This document shows, piece after piece, positions 1 to 6,571 of a stretch of DNA of 18,864 nt. The notes under the pieces are model-generated. The model searched no databases. It saw only the letters and a list, made by a program, of their open reading frames with translations, and was not told the origin of the DNA. A program made the translations under genes and the position numbers. This DNA is from Pseudomonadota bacterium (GTDB lineage: Bacteria > Pseudomonadota > Alphaproteobacteria > Rhizobiales > Beijerinckiaceae): positions 1 through 18,864 of the forward strand of contig JAEXGT010000004.1 in assembly GCA_023450615.1 (NCBI GenBank). The letters are read 5' to 3'. Position 1 is the first letter of the stretch. Every line of letters begins with the position of its first letter.

Positions 1-341
1 ACGTGATCATCACCACGGGCGGCACGGGATTTACGGGACGGGACGTCACCCCTGAAGCCATCGAGCCCCTGTTCCAGAAGCGCATGGACGGCTTTTCCGC
101 CGTGTTTCACCGCATCTCCTACGACAAGATCGGCACATCCACGATCCAATCGCGCGCGACGGCGGGCGTTGCGAATTCCACCTTCATCTTCGTGCTGCCG
201 GGCTCTCCCGGCGCGTGCAAGGATGCGTGGGACGGCGTTCTCGCCACGCAGCTCGACTACCGCTACCGCCCCTGCAATTTCGTGGAGATCATGCCGCGCC
301 TCGACGAGCACCTGAAGCGCGAGAAGCTACAAGGTTCGTGA
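1..341 (+). CDS. moaB: Molybdenum cofactor biosynthesis protein B, MoaB (C-terminal part, cut by window edge)
   Basis: About 112 C-terminal residues of a MoaB/MogA-fold protein. This family adenylylates or otherwise handles molybdopterin during cytosolic molybdenum cofactor synthesis. The visible part carries the two family signatures: the TTGGTG loop followed by GRDVTPEA near its start, and PGSPGA about 70 residues later. The ending, YRPCNFVEIMPRLDEHLK, is typical of proteobacterial MoaB. The reading frame is open to the left edge, so the true start lies outside the window and the GTG at position 3 is only an internal valine. The stop (339-341) sits against a palindromic repeat, and the next gene converges on it. 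The family is clear; MoaB rather than MogA is judged from the C-terminal motif and the short single-domain ending. Confidence 0.9.
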   Translation, partial: VIITTGGTGFTGRDVTPEAIEPLFQKRMDGFSAVFHRISYDKIGTSTIQSRATAGVANSTFIFVLPGSPGACKDAWDGVLATQLDYRYRPCNFVEIMPRLDEHLKREKLQGS

Positions 342-460
342 TTGATCAAACCCTCATCCTGAGGGCCGCGAAGCGGCGTCTCGAAGGAGGCTCCAGTGCA
401 TTCTGGAGACGCCTCGCCCTTCGAGACGCTACGCTCCTCAGGGTGAGGCTTATCGATCAA
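342..460. repeat. Rhizobiales-type intergenic palindromic repeat (about 119 bp)
   Basis: This element folds on itself at several levels. The outer arms are TTGATC...CCTCATCCTGAGG (from 342) and CCTCAGGGTGAGG...GATCAA (ending at 460). The middle arms, GCGTCTCGAAGG (376-387) and CCTTCGAGACGC (418-429), are a perfect 12-base inverted repeat. An inner CTCCAG/CTGGAG pair lies near 391-407. The 'CCTCATCCTGAGG...TCTCGAAGG' wording resembles dispersed palindromic repeats common in Rhizobiales genomes. It fills the whole gap between two convergent genes and probably acts as a bidirectional terminator or mRNA end protector. Confidence 0.75.
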
Positions 461-948
461 CCGAACACGGGATCGCGCTCGATCCGAGCTGAGAGGCGCA
501 CGGGCGTGCGGGCCTTCACCTCATTGAGCAGCACGCGGCGGTGCACGATATCGCCTGCATGAACCTTTGAGCGCAGGAAGACGCGACGCACGAGGCCGGC
601 CATGCCAGCCCCCTGGCGGCGGAAGCGCGCCAAGCCTCGCTCGGGCTGGGCGAGGGTCACGAAACGGTCGAGAACCCGGATCCAGCCCTCCTGCGGAATA
701 TCGCCATCGTCGAGGCAGAGCAGCCATTCGCGCCGGGCGGCCTTCGCACCCTCCGCCCAGGAAACGCCGTCTGCCACGATGAGGCTCGCGCCCGCCGCAT
801 CGGCCACCTTCGCCAGCGTCTCGTCCTCCGCATGAGCCAGAATGACGGCATCGCCCACGAGCCCCGCCGCAACGGCGGGCACAAGGGCGCTCAAGGTGGC
901 TGCCAGGGCCTCGGGCCCATGGGTGACGCGGACGAGAACGGTGATCAT
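457..948 (-). CDS. Small glycosyltransferase-like (GT-A fold, family 2-like) protein
   Basis: A 163-residue protein if translation starts at the ATG at 948 (MITVLVRV). The frame is open further upstream to 1089, but that extension (about 47 residues) is Lys/Asn/Gln-rich and crosses the promoter region of the divergent gene, so it is unlikely to be translated. The start has the pattern of a GT2-like domain: a first beta strand (ITVLVRVTHGPEAL), a diffuse middle, then EWLLCLDDGD at about residues 74-83. That acidic cluster is where GT-A enzymes place the metal- and nucleotide-sugar-binding Asp residues. The protein is shorter than ordinary GT2 enzymes (about 250-300 residues) and lacks an obvious acceptor domain, so the activity is uncertain. 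Its stop codon lies inside the palindromic repeat. Confidence 0.65.
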   Translation of the reverse strand: MITVLVRVTHGPEALAATLSALVPAVAAGLVGDAVILAHAEDETLAKVADAAGASLIVADGVSWAEGAKAARREWLLCLDDGDIPQEGWIRVLDRFVTLAQPERGLARFRRQGAGMAGLVRRVFLRSKVHAGDIVHRRVLLNEVKARTPVRLSARIERDPVFG

Positions 949-1014
949 GAGCCCTCTTATATCCCTTCGGAAGAGAAACGTCGCCAGCACAATACCCATC
1001 AAGGGGGCTTGATT

Positions 1015-1047
1015 TTGTTCCTTATTTGTTCTGTTCTTACTATGTTC
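1015..1047 (+). promoter_or_regulatory. Tandem LexA (SOS) boxes over a candidate promoter
   Basis: Two matches to the alphaproteobacterial LexA operator GTTC-N7-GTTC lie one base apart: GTTC at 1017-1020 and 1028-1031, and GTTC at 1033-1036 and 1044-1047. Each spacer is exactly 7 bases. A possible sigma-70 promoter overlaps both: -35 TTGTTC (1015-1020) and -10 TACTAT (1038-1043), 17 bases apart. LexA bound here would cover both promoter elements. The second box ends 25 bases before the ATG of the radical SAM gene at 1073. Control of that gene by DNA damage is an inference from the motif. Confidence 0.8.
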
Positions 1048-1072
1048 TTTCCCAGATTCGTTCGAGGCCGCC

Positions 1073-2245
1073 ATGTCCATTCGTTTCAAGGATCACCCAG
1101 CTCCTTCGAAACCTGCGAAGCGTTCGCCCATCGAAGCGGCCGAGGCCGCGCGCAGGCGCATGGACGATCCGGCCTATCGGGTGGAGGTGGACCGCCGGCG
1201 CGGGCGAGGCTCGATGGCCAATCCGAGCGGGCGCTACGAACCCGCGCAGCGCGAGAGCTTCAATGACGGCTGGGATATCGAGGAGGAGCTTCCTCCCCTC
1301 CCCACCGAGGTGATCGTCGAAAAAGCGCGCACGATCATCACGAAGAACGACTCGCCCGACATTCTCTTCGAGAGGTCGATCAACCCCTATCGGGGCTGCG
1401 AGCACGGCTGCTCCTATTGCTTCGCCCGGCCCACACACGCCTATCAGGGCCTGTCCTCAGGCCTCGATTTCGAGACCAAGATCTTCGCCAAGCCCAACGC
1501 GGCGGAGCTTCTGGAAAAGGAATTGCGGGCTCCGGGCTACCAGCCCGCCACCATCGCGCTCGGCGCGAACACGGACCCCTATCAGCCGGTGGAGCGGAAA
1601 TTCCGCATCACGCGTTCGATCCTCGAAGTGTTGAACCGCGCCAATCATCCGGTCGGCATCGTCACGAAATCGGCGCTCGTCACCCGCGACATCGATATCC
1701 TGAGCCAGCTGGCGGACAAGCATCTGGTGAAGGTCGCGATCTCGATCACGACCCTGGACCCCAAGCTCGCCCGCAGAATGGAGCCTCGCGCCGCCGCGCC
1801 GATGAAGCGCCTCGAGACCGTGCGCAAGCTCTCGGAGGCAGGCATCCCCGTGAGCGTGCTGGTCGCGCCCATCATTCCGGCCATCAACGACCATGAGATC
1901 GAGGAAATCCTCAAAGTGTCGCAGCAGGCAGGCGCGCAGGAAGCTGGCTACGTGCTGCTGCGCCTTCCGCACGACCTGAAGGACCTGATGCGCGACTGGC
2001 TGGTGGAGCACTACCCCGACAAGCTCAAGCATGTGTTCTCGCTGTTGCAGGAGGCGCGCGGCGGCAAGGATTACGATTCCGAATGGAGCACCCGCCAATC
2101 CGGCGTCGGCCCCTATGCCTGGATGATCGGCCGCCGCTTCGAGACGGCCTGCGAGCGCCTGGGCCTGAACAAGCGCAACCTCTCCCTGCGCAAGGACCTG
2201 TTCCAGCCCCCCGCCAAGGAGACGGGGCAGCTCTCGCTGTTCTAA
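1073..2245 (+). CDS. PA0069-family radical SAM protein (SplB-like, COG1533)
   Basis: A 390-residue radical SAM enzyme. The 4Fe-4S cysteines are C109, C113 and C116 in RGCEHGCSYCFAR, the classic CxxxCxxC. It is preceded by SPDILFERSINPY and followed by THAYQGLSSGLDFETKIF, hallmarks of the PA0069/Rv2578c family, which is distantly related to spore photoproduct lyase. The remaining TIM-barrel strands are recognisable (IALGANTDPYQPVE, VGIVTKSALVTRD, VSVLVAPIIPAIND). The start at 1073 is favoured because the family has a basic N-terminal tail before the barrel, as here (MSIRFKDHPAPSKPAKRSP). The substrate is not known. Two LexA boxes immediately upstream suggest a role in the DNA damage response. 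Membership of the family is certain; a DNA repair role is inferred. Confidence 0.92.
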   Translation: MSIRFKDHPAPSKPAKRSPIEAAEAARRRMDDPAYRVEVDRRRGRGSMANPSGRYEPAQRESFNDGWDIEEELPPLPTEVIVEKARTIITKNDSPDILFERSINPYRGCEHGCSYCFARPTHAYQGLSSGLDFETKIFAKPNAAELLEKELRAPGYQPATIALGANTDPYQPVERKFRITRSILEVLNRANHPVGIVTKSALVTRDIDILSQLADKHLVKVAISITTLDPKLARRMEPRAAAPMKRLETVRKLSEAGIPVSVLVAPIIPAINDHEIEEILKVSQQAGAQEAGYVLLRLPHDLKDLMRDWLVEHYPDKLKHVFSLLQEARGGKDYDSEWSTRQSGVGPYAWMIGRRFETACERLGLNKRNLSLRKDLFQPPAKETGQLSLF

Positions 2246-2253
2246 ACCTCCAA

Positions 2254-2341
2254 CGTCATGGCCGAGCTTGTCCCGGCCATCCACGCCTTGAGCCTCAGTA
2301 CTTCAAAGACGTGGATCCCCGGAACAAGTCCGGGGATGACG
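2254..2341. repeat. Second Rhizobiales-type palindromic repeat (about 88 bp)
   Basis: The left arm begins CGTCATGGCCGAGCTTGTCC and continues CGGCCATCCACGCC; the right arm, read on the opposite strand, is CGTCATCCCCGGACTTGTTC CGGGGATCCACGTC. Each arm also has its own small hairpin (GGCCGAGCTTGTCCCGGCC on the left, CCCCGGAACAAGTCCGGGG on the right), so it forms a cruciform-like structure with an AT-richer centre. This 'CGTCATGGCCGGGCTTG...' type is a familiar dispersed intergenic element in Rhizobiales. It lies just after the radical SAM stop and before rnhB, both on the plus strand. Confidence 0.75.
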
Positions 2342-2375
2342 AGGAGTGTATTCGTGCCGGCGGCATAAAGCGCGG

Positions 2376-3053
2376 ATGACAAGACCGCTTCCTGCCGCTT
2401 TGATCCCGTCCATGACCGCACCGATTCGCTCATCTAAGAAACCCGGCCTCGGCCTCGACCGCGAGCTTGCCGCCCACGCGCAGGGCTATACCTGCATCGT
2501 CGGTCTCGACGAGGTGGGGCGCGGGCCGCTGGCAGGGCCTGTCGTATCGGCCGCGGTCGTGCTCGATCTCGACAGCGTGCCCCAGGGCCTGGCGGATTCG
2601 AAGGCGCTCTCCGCCCTGAAGCGCGAGGCGCTGTTCGGGGAGATCCTCGCCACATCGAAGGTCGGCATAGCCTCCGTGTCCCATGCGGAGATCGACACCA
2701 TCAATATCCGGCAGGCGTCCCTGCTCGCCATGTGCCGCGCCATGGCCGCCCTGCCCTGCATCCCGGATATGGCCTTCGTGGACGGCAACGATCCGCCGCG
2801 GCTGCCCTGCGCCACGGAGGCCGTCATCAAGGGCGATTCGAGCATCGCCTCCATCGCCGCGGCCTCCATCGTCGCGAAAGTGGTGCGCGACCGCATGATG
2901 GCGCGCCTGAGCGAGGCTTATCCGGCTTATGGATTCGCGAGCAATGCGGGCTACAGCACCAAGACGCATCTTTCGGTGCTCGCAAGCGACGGTCCCTGCC
3001 CGTTTCATCGGTTGAGTTTTGCGCCGTTGAAGCAAGGGTTACTGGACCTGTAA
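2376..3053 (+). CDS. rnhB: Ribonuclease HII
   Basis: A 225-residue RNase HII, which cuts the RNA strand of RNA-DNA hybrids and starts removal of single ribonucleotides misincorporated in DNA. The catalytic pair D45-E46 is in GLDEVGRGPLAGPV. LADSKALS follows, then AFVDGND with the third acidic residue, and SIASIAAASIVAKVVRDRMM with the fourth, which is the usual order. The end (THLSVLASDGPCPFHRLSFAPL) matches the family. The start is uncertain: ATG at 2376 or 2412 and GTG at 2346 are all in frame and none has a strong ribosome binding site. I chose 2376 because 2346 nearly touches the repeat; 2412 would leave 213 residues and is equally compatible with the fold. Confidence 0.93.
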   Translation: MTRPLPAALIPSMTAPIRSSKKPGLGLDRELAAHAQGYTCIVGLDEVGRGPLAGPVVSAAVVLDLDSVPQGLADSKALSALKREALFGEILATSKVGIASVSHAEIDTINIRQASLLAMCRAMAALPCIPDMAFVDGNDPPRLPCATEAVIKGDSSIASIAAASIVAKVVRDRMMARLSEAYPAYGFASNAGYSTKTHLSVLASDGPCPFHRLSFAPLKQGLLDL

Positions 3054-3060
3054 CCAAACC

Positions 3061-3118
3061 TAACGCGCGTTAACCCAAAAATCTCAATCTTTTCAACAAG
3101 TCGGCAAGATTTGCCGAC
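3061..3118. promoter_or_regulatory. Palindrome and hairpin between rnhB and ccrM
   Basis: Two symmetric sequences lie in the 159-base gap upstream of ccrM. TAACGCGCGTTA (3061-3072) is a perfect 12-base palindrome. GTCGGCAA-gat-TTGCCGAC (3100-3118) is a perfect 8-base stem with a 3-base loop. The hairpin lacks an immediate T-run (TTTTTT comes about 17 bases later, after AAAATAACACGCA), so it could be a weak rnhB terminator or a protein site at the ccrM promoter. I cannot tell which. Confidence 0.4.
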
Positions 3119-3212
3119 CCAAAATAACACGCATTTTTTCTCCGCCATAAACGCGTTCTTTACCCTAACGGACGATGATCCTGAGTGTCAGTTGCGTAAC
3201 CGGTGATCACCT

Positions 3213-4412
3213 ATGGGTACCTCGCGTACCGGGGTTGCCGGCGCCGCCTCCCGGATTAGTGTCTCGCGTACCGGGCGGTCTGCGCCGGCTCCTCGGACGG
3301 GGCGTAAAACGCCCCTCTCCGTCGTCCAGCAGAAGTCTCTTCCTCTCAACGAGATCCTTCTCGGAGATTGCATCGCCAATCTCGAGAAGCTCCCGCCTGA
3401 GAGCGTCGACGTGGTCTTCGCGGATCCTCCGTACAATCTCCAGCTCGAACAGGCGCTGACGCGCCCGGACCAGAGCCTCGTCGATGCCGTCGACGACGAC
3501 TGGGACAAGTTCGCGAGCTTTGCCGATTACGACGCCTTCACCCGCGCCTGGCTCTCCGCCGTGCGCCGCGTGATGAAGAAGAACGCGACCCTCTGGGTCA
3601 TCGGCTCCTATCACAACATCTTCCGCGTGGGCGCGGCCCTGCAGGATCTCGATTTCTGGATCCTCAACGACATCGTGTGGCGTAAAGCCAACCCGATGCC
3701 GAACTTCAAGGGACGCCGCTTCACCAATGCGCACGAGACCATGATCTGGGCCTCCAGGGGTTCGGATTCGAAGGGCTACACCTTCCATTACGATGCGCTG
3801 AAAGCCGGCAACGAAGACGTGCAGATGCGCTCGGATTGGTTCATCCCGATCTGCACCGGCGATGAGCGTCTGAAGGACGACAACGGCCGTAAGGTGCATC
3901 CGACGCAGAAGCCGGAAGCGCTTCTCGCCCGCGTGCTGCTGTCGTCGTCGAATCCCGGCGATGTGGTGCTCGATCCCTTCTTCGGCTCCGGAACCACCGG
4001 CGCCGTCGCGAAATTGCTTGGCCGCAACTTCATCGGCCTCGAGCGCGATCCGACTTATGCGAAGGCCGCGCGCAAGCGCATCGATGCGGTCGTTCCGCTC
4101 GATGACGTGTCGGTCGCAGCCCCGCCGGAAAAGCGCACGGAAGTGCGCGTGCCGTTCCTTTCGCTGATCGAAGGCGGATACGTGAAGGCCGGCGAGACCC
4201 TGGTGGACGAACGCCGCCGCCACAAGGCTGTGGTGCGCGCAGACGGCACGCTGGCCTTGGGCCCCATCGTCGGCTCGATCCACAAGATCGGCGCGCTGAC
4301 CCAGGGCTTCCCCTCCTGCAACGGCTGGACCTTCTGGTGCGTCGAGCGCAACGGCAAGCTCATCTCCATCGACGAATTCCGCACGAAGGTGCGGGCGGAC
4401 ATGGCTGCCTGA
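3213..4412 (+). CDS. ccrM: CcrM-type adenine-N6 DNA methyltransferase (GANTC)
   Basis: A 399-residue orphan beta-class adenine methyltransferase, the cell-cycle enzyme that methylates the adenine of GANTC in Alphaproteobacteria. The catalytic motif DPPYNLQL is at residues 71-78 and the SAM-binding motif DPFFGSGTT at about 254-262; this order defines the beta class. VDAVDDDWDKFASF, WVIGSYHNIFRVG, NDIVWRKANPMPNFKGRRF and KVHPTQKPEALL match Caulobacter CcrM nearly word for word. The C-terminal 80-90 residues (RVPFLSLIEGGYVKAGE...GSIHKIGALTQG...CNGWTFW) are the CcrM-specific DNA-recognition extension. The N-terminus carries about 40 extra low-complexity residues, with SRTG twice, before LNEILLGDC. 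No other ATG, GTG or TTG lies in frame in that stretch, so 3213 is the likely start. A terminator follows the gene. No restriction partner is present. Confidence 0.96.
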   Translation: MGTSRTGVAGAASRISVSRTGRSAPAPRTGRKTPLSVVQQKSLPLNEILLGDCIANLEKLPPESVDVVFADPPYNLQLEQALTRPDQSLVDAVDDDWDKFASFADYDAFTRAWLSAVRRVMKKNATLWVIGSYHNIFRVGAALQDLDFWILNDIVWRKANPMPNFKGRRFTNAHETMIWASRGSDSKGYTFHYDALKAGNEDVQMRSDWFIPICTGDERLKDDNGRKVHPTQKPEALLARVLLSSSNPGDVVLDPFFGSGTTGAVAKLLGRNFIGLERDPTYAKAARKRIDAVVPLDDVSVAAPPEKRTEVRVPFLSLIEGGYVKAGETLVDERRRHKAVVRADGTLALGPIVGSIHKIGALTQGFPSCNGWTFWCVERNGKLISIDEFRTKVRADMAA

Positions 4413-4442
4413 TCGTCTCCTGATAATGCAAATTCCTTGATG

Positions 4443-4473
4443 ATGGCCGGCGCAATGCCGGCCATTTTCATTT
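4443..4473 (+). terminator. Rho-independent terminator after ccrM
   Basis: A perfect 9-base stem, ATGGCCGGC (4443-4451) and GCCGGCCAT (4457-4465), encloses a 5-base loop and is followed by TTTCATTT. GCAAAT upstream and ATTTGC downstream can extend the structure. It lies about 30 bases after the ccrM stop. Confidence 0.8.
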
Positions 4474-4618
4474 GCAAAACCGTAGAGCGCTCTCACACGG
4501 CTGGCAGGCTGTAGGGGAACCGGCTTTAGGCGATGGTCGGCTTGTCCCAGCGAGGGTTTGTCCCCAGCCCAGAACATGCCCCTATGCCTATCCCCACGAA
4601 ACGTTTTAGCATCCTGTC

Positions 4619-5521
4619 ATGGCTCACGCTTCTCACGACCCCTTTCGCCTTGCGCTCACCGATCCGTCCTGGGACGATCTCAGGATCTTCCTGGCCGTGG
4701 TGGTTCATGGATCGATGAACAGCACGGCGAAAGCCTTAGGGCAAAGCCAGCCGACGATTGCCCGGCGCATCAAGGCGCTGGAGGAAACCCTCGGGCTCGA
4801 CCTGTTCCAGCGCGGTCCCAACAATCTCGAACTGACGGAAGCCGGGCAGGCGATCCTAGAAGCGGCCTCCCCCATGGGAGAAGCGGCAGGCATCGTGTCG
4901 CGCACGGCCGCTGCCTATCGTCCCGACCCGGATGCGCCCGTGCGGATCACGGCAACGTCCTCTGTCGCCATGTTCCTGTCGCTTCATTCTTCGGAACTGC
5001 ACAAGGCGGCGGAGCCGGTTCAGATTTCCTACATCCCGACCCGCCGGAGGCTCGATCTCGCTTCTGGCGAAGCCGACATCGCGCTTCGCATGAGAACGCT
5101 GCCCGAAGGCACGGACGATCTCGTGGCGCGCAAGATCGGTCAGATCGCCTTCGCCATGTATGCCACGACGGAGGAGCCTGACACCGTCATCGCTCCGCCG
5201 GAAGATCCCACCTTATCGAAGCAGGCCGCCTATGTCGCCGAATTCGCGCAAGGCCGCACCATCGCGGCGCGCATCGGCGACATGCCGATCCGTTATCAGG
5301 CCGCGAAATCGGGTCTTGGCGCAGCCTTCCTGCCCTGCTGGCTCGGCGATTCCGATCCCGACCTCAAACAGATCGTGAAACCGGAGGGAGAACTGATCGA
5401 GGACGTGTTCCTCGTCATGCATCGCCGCAGCCGCAACCGCCCGAACGTGACGCGCGTCGCGAATGCGCTGGCGGCACTGTTCAAGCGCAGCCAAAAGGCG
5501 CTTGTGGGCGCACAGCCCTAG
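4619..5521 (+). CDS. LysR-family transcriptional regulator
   Basis: A 300-residue LysR-type regulator. The winged helix-turn-helix occupies about residues 18-77: DDLRIFLAVVVHGSMNSTAK, then ALGQSQPTIARRIKALE and LGLDLFQRG, the standard LTTR layout. The rest is a LysR substrate-binding-like domain with two lobes, including VRITATSSVAMFL and the LASGEADIALRM motif. The protein has normal family length. The ligand and targets cannot be read from the sequence. LTTRs often regulate a divergent neighbour, but the upstream neighbour ccrM is on the same strand and ends in a terminator. The stop codon TAG is also the first three bases of a palindromic repeat. No strong ribosome binding site precedes the ATG. 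Confidence 0.92.
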   Translation: MAHASHDPFRLALTDPSWDDLRIFLAVVVHGSMNSTAKALGQSQPTIARRIKALEETLGLDLFQRGPNNLELTEAGQAILEAASPMGEAAGIVSRTAAAYRPDPDAPVRITATSSVAMFLSLHSSELHKAAEPVQISYIPTRRRLDLASGEADIALRMRTLPEGTDDLVARKIGQIAFAMYATTEEPDTVIAPPEDPTLSKQAAYVAEFAQGRTIAARIGDMPIRYQAAKSGLGAAFLPCWLGDSDPDLKQIVKPEGELIEDVFLVMHRRSRNRPNVTRVANALAALFKRSQKALVGAQP

Positions 5522-5625
5522 AGCATCGAACGCAAAAGTGGGCACCGGTTTTGCGTGACAAGATGCGCCCAAACAAAAGCTTAAAGCAGTGGACGTGAGG
5601 TCGATTTCACGTCCGATGCTTTAGC
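5519..5625. repeat. Third Rhizobiales-type palindromic repeat, also a likely bidirectional terminator
   Basis: It begins TAGAGCATCG and holds two perfect inverted repeats: ACGCAAAA (5530-5537) with TTTTGCGT (5549-5556), and GGACGTGA (5591-5598) with TCACGTCC (5607-5614). The second is extended by TTAAAGCA and TGCTTTAG on its outer sides. The 'GAGCATCG...GTGGGCACCGGTTTTGCGT' wording is a well-known dispersed Rhizobiales intergenic sequence. It exactly fills the gap between the convergent lysR and cdsA-like genes. Confidence 0.75.
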
Positions 5626-5626
5626 C

Positions 5627-6571
5627 TCACACCGTGTAGAAATATCGTGTGAGATGAAAGAACACGGGAGCCGCGAAGCTCAACGAGTCCATGCGGTCCA
5701 GGACGCCGCCATGCCCCTGCACCATGGTTCCCCAATCCTTCGCTCCCATGGAGCGCTTGATGGCGGAGAGCGACAGACCGCCAAGGAAGCCTGCGATCAC
5801 GATCAGGCCCGCCATGGCCGCAGCCGCCAGCGGTGAAAACGGGGTGATCCACCACAAAGCGGCACCGAGAGCCATGGCCGACAATCCGCCGCCGACCAAT
5901 CCCTCGACAGTTTTGGATGGGCTGATGACGGGCGCCAGCTTCGTCTTTCCCATCAGCTTGCCGAAGACATATTGCATGACATCGCTGAACTGCACCACGG
6001 CGGCGAGGAAGAACAGAAGCAGGAAGCCCTGCCCCTCGAATCCCGGAACAGGAAGCAGCACCAGCGCGGGCGCGTGGCTGATGCAATAGACGGTGAGCAT
6101 CAAGGCCCATTGGATGCGGCTGACGCGCAGCAGGAAATTCACCGGATCGCCCTGAAGCGATGAAAGGCTCGGCAGGAGAAGGAAGCCGTAAACCGGGATC
6201 AGGATTGCGAATAGGCCGTACCAATCGCTCCAGACCAGCCAGTATTGCAGCGGAAGCAGCACATAGAAGGCAAAGACCAGCGGCACATGATCCGCGCGCT
6301 TCGTGGGCGTGAGCGAAATGAACTCGCGCAACGTATAGAACGATGTGAGCGCGAAGAGCAGCACCGTCGCGGTGAAGCCCAGCGCATAGCACGCCGCGAA
6401 GATCGCGATCATCACCCACCAGGCCTTGATGCGTGCATTCAGGTTCTCAACGGTCGCAATGCCGCTTTCCGATGTCGCCTTGCGCGCAAGCACGGCGCCG
6501 ATGCCGGAGGCAATCGCCAGGATGGCGCCGGTGATGCCGAAGAGGATCAGGGATTTCTGAAGAAGCGTCAT
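5627..6571 (-). CDS. CdsA-like phosphatidate cytidylyltransferase
   Basis: A 314-residue polytopic inner-membrane protein that should convert phosphatidate and CTP to CDP-diacylglycerol. The CdsA signature is intact near the C-terminus: SAIKRSMGAKDWGTMVQGHG followed by GVLDRMDS, containing the KR...KD...GHGG..DR.D residues. About seven or eight hydrophobic segments precede and include it. The middle contains QFSDVMQYVFGKLMGKTKL and ISPSKTVEGLVGG, also CdsA-like. Its ATG (6569-6571) directly abuts the stop of the acyltransferase upstream, with no bases between, so the two are translationally coupled. Together with the next two genes it forms a lipid cassette. The housekeeping cdsA of Rhizobiales usually sits with uppS, dxr and rseP, so this may be a second copy; that is inference. 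Confidence 0.9.
   Translation of the reverse strand: MTLLQKSLILFGITGAILAIASGIGAVLARKATSESGIATVENLNARIKAWWVMIAIFAACYALGFTATVLLFALTSFYTLREFISLTPTKRADHVPLVFAFYVLLPLQYWLVWSDWYGLFAILIPVYGFLLLPSLSSLQGDPVNFLLRVSRIQWALMLTVYCISHAPALVLLPVPGFEGQGFLLLFFLAAVVQFSDVMQYVFGKLMGKTKLAPVISPSKTVEGLVGGGLSAMALGAALWWITPFSPLAAAAMAGLIVIAGFLGGLSLSAIKRSMGAKDWGTMVQGHGGVLDRMDSLSFAAPVFFHLTRYFYTV

Noticed and set aside
3055..3080. A possible CtrA site (CTAA-CGCGCG-TTAAC) upstream of ccrM.
   Set aside because: The spacing is 6 rather than 7 between the four-base halves and the first half has a mismatch. The palindrome is reported instead, without assigning CtrA.
3213..4412. A restriction-modification system around the methyltransferase.
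   Set aside because: The neighbours are rnhB and a LysR gene; no endonuclease is present and the protein is a cell-cycle CcrM with its specific C-terminal domain.
3207..4577. A 456-codon minus-strand frame over ccrM.
   Set aside because: It is antisense to an unambiguous CcrM and shows no recognisable domain; it also runs through the ccrM terminator.
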